From positions 880,501 through 944,500 of the forward strand of contig NZ_JAUCBS010000013.1 of the NCBI RefSeq assembly GCF_034676705.1: a stretch of DNA of 64,000 nucleotides, given 5' to 3'. Positions within the stretch are counted from its first letter, which is position 1, and every line of letters starts with the position of its first letter. Below are positions 41,593-49,959 of the stretch, piece by piece. The DNA comes from Gemmobacter sp. (lineage in GTDB: Bacteria > Pseudomonadota > Alphaproteobacteria > Rhodobacterales > Rhodobacteraceae). A program made the position numbers and the translations under genes. A model generated the notes under the pieces. It had not been told where the DNA came from. It made no database searches and was given only the letters and a program-made list of their open reading frames with translations.

Positions 41593-42375
41593 ATGTTGTC
41601 CTATCAGCACATCTACCATGCCGGGAACCCGGCCGATGTCCAGAAGCACGCCCTGCTGGCCTGGCTGCTGGACTACATGACCGCCAAGGACAAGGCCCTG
41701 ACCTATATGGAAACCCATTCGGGAAGGGGCCTTTATGCGCTGGATGCGCCCGAGGCGGTCAAGACGGGCGAGGCGGCGGCCGGCATCGGGCGGATGGAGG
41801 CGGGATTTCCCGCCGACCACCCCTATCGCCGCTGTCTGGAGACGGTGCGCGGGGTGGCGGGGCCGGCGGCCTATCCGGGGTCGCCGCTGATCGCGGCATC
41901 GCTGTTGCGGCCGTTCGACAGGATCGTGCTGGCCGAACTGCACCCGCGCGAACATGCCGCGCTGCGCGAGGCGATGGCATCGGTCTATGCCGATATCCGG
42001 CGCGAGGACGGGTTGGCGATGGCGCTGTCGATGTGCCCGCCGACGCCGCGGCGCGGGGTGCTGATGATTGATCCGTCCTACGAGGTGAAGGACGATTACG
42101 ACCGCCTGCCCGGGCTGATCGGGGCCATCGCGCGGAAATGGCCGGTGGGCATCATCCTGCTGTGGTATCCGATCCTGACCGGGGGGGCGCATGGGCCGAT
42201 GCTGGACCGGCTGATGGCCGCCCACCCCGAGGCCCTGCGGCACGAGGTGCGGTTTGCTCCGGTGCGGCCGGGGCACCGGATGGTGGGGTCGGGGATGTTC
42301 GTCATCAACCCCGCCTGGGGGATGGCGGACGAGGCGGCGCGCATTTCGGCGCTGTTCCGGGCCATGGGCGGCTGA
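41593..42375 (+). CDS. rlmJ: 23S rRNA (adenine-2030-N6)-methyltransferase
   Basis: 260 residues from ATG 41593. The family opening LSYQHIYHAGNPADVQKHALL is exact, followed by YMETHSGRGLYAL (AdoMet site), YPGSPLIAASLLRPFDRIVLAELHP and the catalytic segment LMIDPSYEVKDDY (DPSY, equivalent to the [DN]PPY motif of N6-adenine methyltransferases). Confidence 0.95.
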   Translation: MLSYQHIYHAGNPADVQKHALLAWLLDYMTAKDKALTYMETHSGRGLYALDAPEAVKTGEAAAGIGRMEAGFPADHPYRRCLETVRGVAGPAAYPGSPLIAASLLRPFDRIVLAELHPREHAALREAMASVYADIRREDGLAMALSMCPPTPRRGVLMIDPSYEVKDDYDRLPGLIGAIARKWPVGIILLWYPILTGGAHGPMLDRLMAAHPEALRHEVRFAPVRPGHRMVGSGMFVINPAWGMADEAARISALFRAMGG

Positions 42376-42413
42376 GGATTTTGCAACATTCGGATGGCCC
42401 GGGAGGGGCGGCG

Positions 42414-43289
42414 ATGCAGCTGGACTATCACATTCTGGATGTTTTCACCGATCAGCCCTTTACCGGCAACCCCCTTGCCGTGGTGCTGGGGGCGGATGGG
42501 CTGGACGACTGGCAGATGCAGACCATCGCGCGCCAGTTCAACCTGTCGGAGACGATCTTTGTCCAGACGCCCGATGACCCGGCCCATGCGGCCAGGGTGC
42601 GGATCTTTCTGCCGCTGGCCGAGATCCCGTTTGCCGGCCATCCGACCATCGGCTGCGCGGTGCTGCTGGCCGAGTTGCGCGGGCTGACCGGGCAACTGGT
42701 GCTGGAGGAACGCGCGGGCCTGGTGCCGGTAAGTCTGGGCAGCGGCGCCGTGCCGATGGCGGAATTCACCGCGCCGGTGGTGCCCTTTGCCCATGCGGTG
42801 GCCCCCGAGGCGCGGCAGGTGGCGGCGGCGCTGGGCCTGCCGGCGGTGCGCGCCGTGGCGCTGTGCGAGGGCGGGTCGCGGTTCGTGTTCCCCGAGGTTG
42901 CCACGCTGGAGGCGCTGGCGGCGGCACGGCCGCAGGAACCCGCCTGGTCCGATCTGGCGGCAACCGGGGCGCCGGACAAGATGTGGGTCTGGTGCCGCAC
43001 CGGCGCGCGGTCGGTCCGGGCACGGATGTTCGCCCCGGCCGCCGGCGTGCCCGAGGATCCGGCCACGGGATCGGCCACCGCGGTCTTTGCGGCTGTGCTG
43101 CACGGGCAAGGCGCGCTGGACGACGGGGAAACCGTGATCACGGTCGATCAAGGCGTCGAGATGGGGCGGCCCAGCCGCTTGCGCCTGACGGCGGTGGTGA
43201 CAGATGGTAGGCTGGTGGCCGCGCGGGTGGCCGGACAGGCGGTGCGGGTGGCCGAAGGGCGCATCCGGGTGCCGGAACGGAGGGGATGA
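42414..43289 (+). CDS. PhzF-family isomerase/epimerase-like protein
   Basis: 291 residues from the ATG at 42414, preceded by GGGAGGGG. The diaminopimelate-epimerase-like fold of PhzF: LDYHILDVFTDQPFTGNPLAVVL, ARQFNLSETIFVQ (catalytic Glu in NLSET), FLPLAEIPFAGHPTIGCA and VPEDPATGSATAVFAAVL are all present. The reaction is unknown outside phenazine producers, and no phenazine genes are seen. Its stop overlaps the DUF1330 start. Confidence 0.92.
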   Translation: MQLDYHILDVFTDQPFTGNPLAVVLGADGLDDWQMQTIARQFNLSETIFVQTPDDPAHAARVRIFLPLAEIPFAGHPTIGCAVLLAELRGLTGQLVLEERAGLVPVSLGSGAVPMAEFTAPVVPFAHAVAPEARQVAAALGLPAVRAVALCEGGSRFVFPEVATLEALAAARPQEPAWSDLAATGAPDKMWVWCRTGARSVRARMFAPAAGVPEDPATGSATAVFAAVLHGQGALDDGETVITVDQGVEMGRPSRLRLTAVVTDGRLVAARVAGQAVRVAEGRIRVPERRG

Positions 43290-43582
43290 TGCCAAAGGGA
43301 TATTGGGTGGCGCATGTGGATGTGCGCGATCCGCAGGCCTACGAGGCCTATCGGCAGGCCAATGCGGTGGCGTTTGCGAAATATGGCGCGCGGTTCATCG
43401 TGCGCGGTGCCCCGCAGGAGGTGCGCGAAGGCAGCGCCAAGGGCCGCACCGTGGTGATCGAATTCGACAGCATCGCGACGGCGCGCGCCTGCTATGACAG
43501 CCCGGAATATCAGGCGGCCAAGGCGCTGCGCGACCCGGTGTCGTCGGGTGATCTGGTGATCGTCGAGGGCTGGGGCGGCTGA
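43286..43582 (+). CDS. DUF1330 family protein
   Basis: 98 residues, ATG overlapping the PhzF stop (a second ATG follows directly). Dimeric ferredoxin-like fold: GYWVAHVDVRDPQAYEAYRQANAVAFAKYGARFIVRGAPQEVREG and VVIEFDSIATARACYDSPEYQAAKALR match DUF1330. Function unknown; translationally coupled to PhzF. Confidence 0.92.
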   Translation: MMPKGYWVAHVDVRDPQAYEAYRQANAVAFAKYGARFIVRGAPQEVREGSAKGRTVVIEFDSIATARACYDSPEYQAAKALRDPVSSGDLVIVEGWGG

Positions 43583-43635
43583 GCCCGGGCAGGGGCCGGG
43601 GAAGGGGGGCCAGCCCCCCTGCGCCTTGCGGCGCA

Positions 43636-43667
43636 CCCCCCGGGGTATTTTCGGCAAGATGATGCGC
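43636..43667 (+). repeat. Dispersed intergenic repeat, copy G (second half)
   Basis: CCCCCCGGGGTATTTTCGGC followed by AAGATGATG; partial match to the repeat's second half just upstream of the TerB-like gene, overlapping its likely 5' region. Confidence 0.5.
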
Positions 43668-43684
43668 CGACAAAAGGGGTGGTC

Positions 43685-44149
43685 ATGGTGATGAACCTGT
43701 TGCGCTGGCTGGCGGCGCCGGAACCGGCGGTGCTGCCGCAGGATGAGGCGCGGATGGCGCTGGCGGCGCTGATGGTGCGGCTGGCGCGGTCGGATGGCGA
43801 CTATTCGGCGGCCGAGGTGGCGCGGATCGAACGGGTGCTGGCGCGGCGGTTCGGGCTGGATGCGGCGGGTGCCGCCGACCTGCGGACCGGGGCCGAGGCG
43901 CTGGAGGCGGGGGCGCCCGATACGGTGCGCTTTACCCGGGCGCTGAAGGCCGCCGTGCCGCTGGAGGACCGGATCGGGCTGGTCGAGGCGCTGTGGTCGG
44001 TCGCGCTGGCCGACGGGGGCCGCGATGCCGAGGAAGACCGGCTGATGCGGCTGGTCGTGTCGTTGCTGGGGGTGACGGACCCGGAATCGGGGCTGGCGCG
44101 GCAGCGGGCCGCGCGGGCGTCGGGCCGAGGCGGCCCTTCCGTCGCGTAA
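43685..44149 (+). CDS. TerB-family protein
   Basis: 154 residues from the ATG at 43685; GTG 43679 and ATG 43691 are alternatives. A helical TerB domain with two acidic repeats: ALAALMVRLARSDGDYSAAEVARIERVLARRFG and LVEALWSVALADGGRDAEEDRLMRLVVSLLGV (SDGDYSxxE and ADGGRDAxE are the paired metal-binding-like sites). Distinct from the TerB-like gene at 35.4 kb. Function unproven. Confidence 0.88.
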   Translation: MVMNLLRWLAAPEPAVLPQDEARMALAALMVRLARSDGDYSAAEVARIERVLARRFGLDAAGAADLRTGAEALEAGAPDTVRFTRALKAAVPLEDRIGLVEALWSVALADGGRDAEEDRLMRLVVSLLGVTDPESGLARQRAARASGRGGPSVA

Positions 44150-44161
44150 ATTGATCAATTT
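44148..44161. promoter_or_regulatory. 14-bp perfect palindrome upstream of the amino-acid ABC operon
   Basis: AAATTGATCAATTT overlaps the preceding stop codon and lies about 100 bp before the ATPase start. It is strikingly AT-rich in this GC-rich DNA and could be an operator for the transporter/ligase operon. Confidence 0.5.
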
Positions 44162-44259
44162 TTGCGCGGGGCGGGGGCAAAGCCGCAGAATCCTCGTTGC
44201 AATGCGGCGCGGGATCGGCCCTACTGGCGTGCAACGAGAACAAGACGACAGGGGATATC

Positions 44260-45039
44260 GTGACCACCGCAGCCGCGCCGGTGATCGAGATCAGGGGTCT
44301 GCACAAGGCCTATGGCAATCTGGAAGTGCTGAAAGGCGTCGATCTGGTTGCCCCGCGCGGCCATGTGGTGTCGCTGATCGGGTCGTCCGGGTCGGGCAAA
44401 TCCACCTTGCTGCGCTGCTGCAACCTGCTGGAGGACAGCCAGCAGGGCGAGGTGGTGTTCGAAGGCGAGCCGGTGCGCTGGCGCGGCACGGGGGCGCATC
44501 GCCACCCGGCCGACAAGGCGCAGGTGCGCCGGATTCGCACCAACCTGTCGATGGTGTTCCAGCAGTTCAACCTGTGGAGCCACCTGACCATCCTGCAAAA
44601 TGTCATGGAGGCGCCGGTCACCGTGCTGGGCCGCGACCCTGCCGAGGTCGAGGGCAAGGCACGGGAATATCTGGCCAAGGTGGGCATTGCCGACAAGGCC
44701 GATGCCTGGCCGGCCCAGCTGTCGGGCGGCCAGCAGCAGCGCGCCGCCATCGCCCGCGCCCTGTGCATGGAACCGCGCGCCATCCTGTTCGACGAGCCGA
44801 CCAGCGCGCTGGACCCCGAACTGGAGCAGGAGGTGGTCAAGGTGATCAAGGCCCTGGCCGACGAGGGGCGGACCATGCTGATCGTGACCCATGACATGAA
44901 GCTGGCCGCCGATGTCAGCGATCATGCGATCTTCCTGCACAAGGGGCTGATCGAGGAACAGGGCCCGCCGCAAGCGGTGTTCGGCGCGCCGCAATCCGAA
45001 CGCCTGCGGCAGTTCCTGTCGGCCACCATGGCACACTGA
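44260..45039 (+). CDS. Polar amino-acid ABC transporter ATP-binding protein (HisP/ArgP type)
   Basis: 259 residues from a GTG at 44260 preceded by AGGGGA. Walker A GSSGSGKST, FQQFNLWSHLTILQNVMEAPV (HisP-type Q-loop), signature LSGGQQQRAAIARAL, Walker B AILFDEPTSALD, switch VTHDM. First gene of an ATPase, binding protein, two permeases, ligase operon. Confidence 0.95.
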   Translation: MTTAAAPVIEIRGLHKAYGNLEVLKGVDLVAPRGHVVSLIGSSGSGKSTLLRCCNLLEDSQQGEVVFEGEPVRWRGTGAHRHPADKAQVRRIRTNLSMVFQQFNLWSHLTILQNVMEAPVTVLGRDPAEVEGKAREYLAKVGIADKADAWPAQLSGGQQQRAAIARALCMEPRAILFDEPTSALDPELEQEVVKVIKALADEGRTMLIVTHDMKLAADVSDHAIFLHKGLIEEQGPPQAVFGAPQSERLRQFLSATMAH

Positions 45040-45068
45040 CCCATAACCCATAACAGACAGAGGGGACC

Positions 45069-45791
45069 ATGAATAAACTTGCACTCACCCTTGGCGTGCT
45101 GGCGCTGAGCGCGACGGCTGCCATGGCGCAGACCATCCGTATGGGCACCGAAGGGGCCTATCCGCCCTTCAACTTCATCAACGACAAGGGCCAGGTTGAC
45201 GGGTTCGAACGCGAGTTGGGCGACGAGCTGTGCAAGCGGGCCAGCCTGACCTGCGAATGGGTCACCACCGACTGGGATTCGATCATCCCGAACCTGACGG
45301 CGGGCAACTACGACACGATCATCGCCGGCATGTCGATCACCGAGGAACGCGCCAAGGTGGTCTCGTTTACCCAGAACTACACCCCGCCCGCTGCCTCGGC
45401 CTATGCGGCGGCGTCCAAGGATGCCGACCTGAAGGGCGGCATCGTGGCGGCGCAGACCGGCACCATCCAGGCGGGCCATGTGGCCAGCAGCGGGGCGACG
45501 CTGGTGGAATTCGCCACGCCGGATGAAACCATCGCGGCCGTGCGCAACGGCGAGGCGGATGCGGTCTTTGCCGACAAGGAATTCCTGGTGCCCATCGTGG
45601 CGGAATCGGGTGGTGCGCTGGTGTTCGCCGGCGAGGATGTTCCCTTGGGCGGCGGTGTCGGCATGGGGCTGCGCCAGTCCGATACCGAACTGCGCGGCAA
45701 GTTCGATGCGGCCATCGGCAGCATGAAGGCCGATGGGTCGCTGAACGCGCTGATCGTGAAGTGGTTCGGCGCCGACGCGCTGAAGTTCTGA
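45069..45791 (+). CDS. Amino-acid ABC transporter periplasmic binding protein
   Basis: 240 residues with signal peptide MNKLALTLGVLALSATAAMA. The mature SBP_bac_3 domain shows IRMGTEGAYPPFNFINDKGQVDGFERELGDELCKRASLTCEWVTTDWDSIIPNLTAGNYDTIIAGMSITEERAKVVSFTQNY, the lysine/arginine/ornithine/histidine-type pattern. Ligand not certain; the ligase at the operon end suggests an amine-bearing compound. Confidence 0.94.
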   Translation: MNKLALTLGVLALSATAAMAQTIRMGTEGAYPPFNFINDKGQVDGFERELGDELCKRASLTCEWVTTDWDSIIPNLTAGNYDTIIAGMSITEERAKVVSFTQNYTPPAASAYAAASKDADLKGGIVAAQTGTIQAGHVASSGATLVEFATPDETIAAVRNGEADAVFADKEFLVPIVAESGGALVFAGEDVPLGGGVGMGLRQSDTELRGKFDAAIGSMKADGSLNALIVKWFGADALKF

Positions 45792-45842
45792 TCCCGGCCG
45801 GGGCGCCCGCAGGGGTGCCCCGCCTTACCGGATGCCCTGATC

Positions 45843-46727
45843 ATGTTCGCATTCTGCGCCGATCCCAAGCTGCTGGAAGGTGCCGCGTGGTTCGCGTGCT
45901 ACCTGACATCGGGCACGCATCTGTCGATGTACTGGTCGGTGCTGACGGTGCTGTTGCTGCTGGTGCTGGCGGCACCTTCGGCGCTGGCCTTCGGCTTTGG
46001 CGGGGCGCTGATGGCCCGTTCGCACGTGCCGCCGGTGGCGCTGCTGGGCAAGGGCTATATTTCCATGGTGCGCGGGGTGCCCGACATCGTGTTCTTCCTG
46101 TTCGTGCCGATCGCGGTGGACCAGGGGCTGGAATACCTGATGCATGTCACCCGCTGCGCCGACTGGACTGCGGCCGTGCGGCAAGGCAACGATTTCGTCG
46201 TCTGCCCGCAGGCCAAGATCCCCTCGTCGAACGCGCCGAAGATCGCGCATGATGCCTATGCCTTTGCGCTGGCGCTGCTGGCCTTTGCGCTGGTGTTCGG
46301 GGCCTTTGCCGCCAACACCCTGAAAGGCGCGATGGAGGCGGTGCCGCGCGCGCAGGTGGAAACCGCCGAAGCCTATGGCATGAACCGCGCGCAGGCGTTC
46401 CGCCGGGTGATCCTGCCGCAGATGTGGGTCTATGCGTTGCCTGGCCTGTCGAACCTGTGGATGATCCTGATCAAGGCGACGCCGCTGCTGTTCCTGCTGG
46501 GGATCAAGGACATCGTGTATTGGGCGCGGGAACTGGGCGGGTCCAAGACATCCATCTTCGCCTATCCGCATCCTGACTGGCGGGTGTGGTATTTCCTGGG
46601 GCTGCTGTGCTTTTACCTGTTGCTGACCTGGGGCAGCGAACGGGTGCTGGGCCGGTTGCAGATGCGGCTGGCGGTCGGCCAGGCCACCACGGCCGGCGAG
46701 GCGCTGCGCAAGGCGGGTGCAGCATGA
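45843..46727 (+). CDS. Amino-acid ABC transporter permease (HisQ type)
   Basis: 294 residues, longer than the usual 230 because of an inserted periplasmic loop (about 95-130: TRCADWTAAVRQGNDFVVCPQAKIPSSN). The EAA loop reads VPRAQVETAEAYGMNRAQAFRRVILPQMW. GYISMVRGVPDIVFFLFVPI is the family's first-loop signature. Its stop overlaps the second permease start. Confidence 0.92.
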   Translation: MFAFCADPKLLEGAAWFACYLTSGTHLSMYWSVLTVLLLLVLAAPSALAFGFGGALMARSHVPPVALLGKGYISMVRGVPDIVFFLFVPIAVDQGLEYLMHVTRCADWTAAVRQGNDFVVCPQAKIPSSNAPKIAHDAYAFALALLAFALVFGAFAANTLKGAMEAVPRAQVETAEAYGMNRAQAFRRVILPQMWVYALPGLSNLWMILIKATPLLFLLGIKDIVYWARELGGSKTSIFAYPHPDWRVWYFLGLLCFYLLLTWGSERVLGRLQMRLAVGQATTAGEALRKAGAA

Positions 46728-47575
46728 GAACCTGTGCGCAATCCCTGTCCGACTATGGCCTGCGCGCGCTGGGGCGCGATTTCGGGGCGCAGCTGTTGCC
46801 CAAGGGGGCCGATATTTCCCTGTGCGATCAGATCGTGCTGATCGGGTCGGGGATGCTGTGGAACATCTATTTCGCCGTGCTGGCGGTTGTGCTGGGGTTC
46901 TGGCTGGCCACGGCCATTGCGGTGGCCAAGGCCAGCGGCAACCGCTGGCTGTCACGCCCGGCGCAGGCGTTCATCTTTGTGTTCCGCGGCTCGCCCCTGT
47001 TCATCCAGTTCTTCTTTGCCTATGAGTTCTTCCAGATCCTGCCGAAATGGACCGGCAGCCTGAACCTGGGCTTTGTGGAACTGACGGCCAGCACCGGCTG
47101 GCTGACGCGGGCGTGGCTGGGGGCGCTGATCGTGCTGTTCCTCAATACCTCGGCCTATACGGCGGAAATCTTTTATGGCGCGCTGCGGTCGGTTCCGCGG
47201 GGCGACATGGAGGCGGCCGATGCCTATGGCCTGTCGGGCTGGGCGCGGTTTCGCCGCATCACCTGGCCCACCATGCTGCGGCTGGCCTGGCCCAGCTATA
47301 CCAACGAGGCGATCTTTCTGTTCCACGCCACCGCGCTGGTGTTCTTTTCCGGCTTTCCGGCCTGGCAGCAATCGGGCGACGCGCTGTATTACGCGCGCTA
47401 CTTTGCCGACCAGACGTTCAACCCCTTCGTCGCCTATCCGATCATTGCCGCCTACTTCATTCTGGCGACGCTTGTCATCATCGCGGTCTATGGCGCGGTG
47501 AACCGGCGGCTCAACCGGCATCTGCCAAGGGAGGTGCGGCCGAAGCTCCGCTTCCGTCCGCAAATCATTCGATGA
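46724..47575 (+). CDS. Amino-acid ABC transporter permease (HisM type)
   Basis: 283 residues, starting ATGA in the previous stop. FIFVFRGSPLFIQFFFAYEFFQ and the EAA loop VPRGDMEAADAYGLSGWARFRRITWPTMLRLAWPSYTNEAIFLFHATAL are typical. The stop is again overlapped (ATGA) by the ligase gene. Confidence 0.93.
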   Translation: MRTCAQSLSDYGLRALGRDFGAQLLPKGADISLCDQIVLIGSGMLWNIYFAVLAVVLGFWLATAIAVAKASGNRWLSRPAQAFIFVFRGSPLFIQFFFAYEFFQILPKWTGSLNLGFVELTASTGWLTRAWLGALIVLFLNTSAYTAEIFYGALRSVPRGDMEAADAYGLSGWARFRRITWPTMLRLAWPSYTNEAIFLFHATALVFFSGFPAWQQSGDALYYARYFADQTFNPFVAYPIIAAYFILATLVIIAVYGAVNRRLNRHLPREVRPKLRFRPQIIR

Positions 47576-48918
47576 AAGACCTGACAAACTGGCTGCGCAA
47601 ACATACCGATGTGCGCACCATCCGCGTGGCCGCCGCCGACCTGAACGGACAGGCGCGGGGCAAGCGCATTCCGGCCCGCTTTGCGGAAAACGTCATCAAG
47701 AACGGCACCCGCTTTCCCATGTCGGTGCTGAACCTGGACATCTGGGGCGAGGATATCGAGGATAGCCCGCTGGTGTTCGAACAGGGCGATGTCGATGGCA
47801 TCCTGCGCCCCACCGAACGCGGCTTCATGCCCATGCCCTGGCTCGAGGCGCCGACGGGCCTGTTGCCGATCTGGATGTTCCGGGAAAATGGCCAGCCCTA
47901 TGAAGGCGACCCGCGCCATGCCCTGCGTGCGGTGGTGGATCGCTACCGCACCCATGGCCTGACGCCGGTGGTGGCGATGGAGCTGGAATTCTTCCTGATC
48001 GACGACAGCGGCAAGACCTTGCAGGTGCCGCCCAGCCCGCGGTCGGGCAAGCGGCGCAAGGCGGCGGAAACGCTGAGCATCCGGGCGCTGGATGCCTTCG
48101 ACGTGTTCTTCACCGATCTGTATGACGCCTGCGAGGCGATGGACATTCCCGCCGATACCGCGATTTCGGAAACCGGGCTGGGGCAGTTCGAAATCAACAT
48201 GATGCATCAGGACGATGCCCTGCGCGCCGCCGACGATGCCTGGCTGTTCAAGATGCTGGTCAAGGGGCTGGCGCGGCGGCATGGTTTTGCCGCCAGCTTC
48301 ATGGCCAAGCCCTATCCCGAATATTCCGGCAGCGGGCTGCACACGCATTTCAGCCTGCTGGATGCGCAGGGCAGCAACGTGTTCGACAATGGCGGCGCCG
48401 AAGGCACGCCGGTCTTGCGCAATGCGGTGGCCGGCTGTCTGGCCGGGATGCACGATTCCGCGCTGGTCTTTGCGCCGCATTCCAACAGCTATGAACGGCT
48501 GGTTCCCGATGCCCACGCCCCGACCGCGATCTGCTGGGGCTATGAAAACCGCACGGTGGCCATTCGCGTGCCATCGGGCAGCCCGTCGGCGCGGCGGATC
48601 GAACATCGGGTCGCGGGGGGCGATGTGAACCCCTATCTGATGCTGGCCGCCATACTCGGGTCGGCCCTGATCGGGATCGAGGACGGCTTGCAGGCGCCCG
48701 ACCCGGTGACCGGCAATGCCTATGCCACCGAAGGGCTGGCGCAGTTGCCCCATACCTGGGCCGGCGCGATCGACGCGTTCGAGAAATCGCCGGTCATCGC
48801 CCGCATGTTCGCCCCCGAACTGGTGCGCAACTATATCCAGACCAAGCGGCAGGAGCTGCATTACATGGCGGAACTGACGCCCGAGGAACAGGTGGAACTG
48901 TATCTGGATACCGTCTGA
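47572..48918 (+). CDS. Glutamine-synthetase-like gamma-glutamyl ligase (PuuA-like)
   Basis: 448 residues, starting ATGA in the permease stop; longer upstream frames are antisense or out of context. GS fold with metal ligands in MELEFFL (Glu137, Glu139), SETGLGQFEINMMHQDDALRAADD and the phosphate/substrate loop KPYPEYSGSGLHTHFSLLD; the ADP site NRTVAIRVPSGSPSARRIEHRVAGGDVNPYLMLAAILG is also kept. PuuA-type enzymes glutamylate amines such as putrescine. Coupling to an amino-acid importer suggests that the imported amine or amino acid is gamma-glutamylated on entry. Confidence 0.9.
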   Translation: MKDLTNWLRKHTDVRTIRVAAADLNGQARGKRIPARFAENVIKNGTRFPMSVLNLDIWGEDIEDSPLVFEQGDVDGILRPTERGFMPMPWLEAPTGLLPIWMFRENGQPYEGDPRHALRAVVDRYRTHGLTPVVAMELEFFLIDDSGKTLQVPPSPRSGKRRKAAETLSIRALDAFDVFFTDLYDACEAMDIPADTAISETGLGQFEINMMHQDDALRAADDAWLFKMLVKGLARRHGFAASFMAKPYPEYSGSGLHTHFSLLDAQGSNVFDNGGAEGTPVLRNAVAGCLAGMHDSALVFAPHSNSYERLVPDAHAPTAICWGYENRTVAIRVPSGSPSARRIEHRVAGGDVNPYLMLAAILGSALIGIEDGLQAPDPVTGNAYATEGLAQLPHTWAGAIDAFEKSPVIARMFAPELVRNYIQTKRQELHYMAELTPEEQVELYLDTV

Positions 48919-48942
48919 GCCAGGGGGGCGGTGCGCCGCCCC

Positions 48943-49896
48943 CTATAGCCACCGCCGCCAGCGAAAGAACGCCCAGGCCCCGACGGCCGAGGCCACCATC
49001 AGCCCCACCGCCACCGGATAGCCCCAGGTCCAGTCCAGTTCCGGCATGACCCGGAAGTTCATGCCATAGACCGAGGCAACCAGCGTTGGCGGCATGAAGA
49101 TGACGGCCACCACCGAGACGGTCTTGGTCGTCTGGCTTTGGCCGATGTTGATGATGCCCAGCGTCACGTCGCTGACCATTTCCACGCGGGTGCCCAGAAA
49201 GTCGGCATGCACCGACAGCGCGCCGATATCGCGGCGCAGGGCCTTGATGGCGCTGGTGGATTTCTTGGGCAGGCCCTGTGGCGTCTGGTCCAGGAACCCC
49301 AGCGCGCGTTCCACCGTCAGCAGGCCCAGCCGGACGCGGCCGATGCGTTCGTTTTCCAGCCCGGTGCTGCGCAGCAGGTCGCGCAGGGCGGCAATGTCGG
49401 TTCTGGCATCTTCATGGTAGACCCGGCGCCCGATCTGGTCCAGCGCGGTGCCCACCGCCTCCAGCAGGTCGGCCTGGCGGCCGATGATTTCCTCGAACAG
49501 GCCCAGCAGGATATCGCCGGGCTGGTCGCAGCCGGTGGTCGCCTTGTCGGCCCGCTGGGGATAGGTTTCGAACGGGCGCGGGTTGTGGTGGCGCACCGTC
49601 ACCAGCCGGTCGGGCCCCAGGATGAAGGTCACCGGCCCCGAGACCTGCTCTCCGTCCACATTGGCGCCCGGCAGCACGACCGTCAGGTAATCCACCCCGT
49701 CCTCGCGGTAGAGACGGTTGGAGATTTCGATCTCCTCCATGTCGGCCAGCGTCGGCACCTCGACCCCCAGGGCGCGCAGCGCCTCGACCTGCACGGGCAT
49801 GGGGCGATAGAGGTCGATCCAGCGCGCATCGGCGGGCGGGGCATCATGGGGCAGGCGGACCAGTCGGGCGCCTTCGGGGCGATAGGCATACATCAT
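48943..49896 (-). CDS. corA: CorA-family magnesium/cobalt channel
   Basis: 317 residues from the ATG at 49896, chosen because GAAGGG lies 9 bp upstream; a GTG at 49905 is too close to it. A cytosolic N-terminal domain is followed by a long helix and two C-terminal membrane helices, with the selectivity motif YGMNF near residue 275 and a basic end FFRWRRWL. Convergent with the ligase gene. Confidence 0.95.
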   Translation of the reverse strand: MMYAYRPEGARLVRLPHDAPPADARWIDLYRPMPVQVEALRALGVEVPTLADMEEIEISNRLYREDGVDYLTVVLPGANVDGEQVSGPVTFILGPDRLVTVRHHNPRPFETYPQRADKATTGCDQPGDILLGLFEEIIGRQADLLEAVGTALDQIGRRVYHEDARTDIAALRDLLRSTGLENERIGRVRLGLLTVERALGFLDQTPQGLPKKSTSAIKALRRDIGALSVHADFLGTRVEMVSDVTLGIINIGQSQTTKTVSVVAVIFMPPTLVASVYGMNFRVMPELDWTWGYPVAVGLMVASAVGAWAFFRWRRWL

Positions 49897-49959
49897 CGGG
49901 GGCACCCTTCAGGCCGGATCAGCCGGAACGATCCCGATGGACGGCAAAAGGTCAAGCCC

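Noticed and set aside
44650..45084. Minus-strand frame over the ABC ATPase and binding-protein start
   Set aside because: Shadow of the transporter genes; no start signals or motifs.
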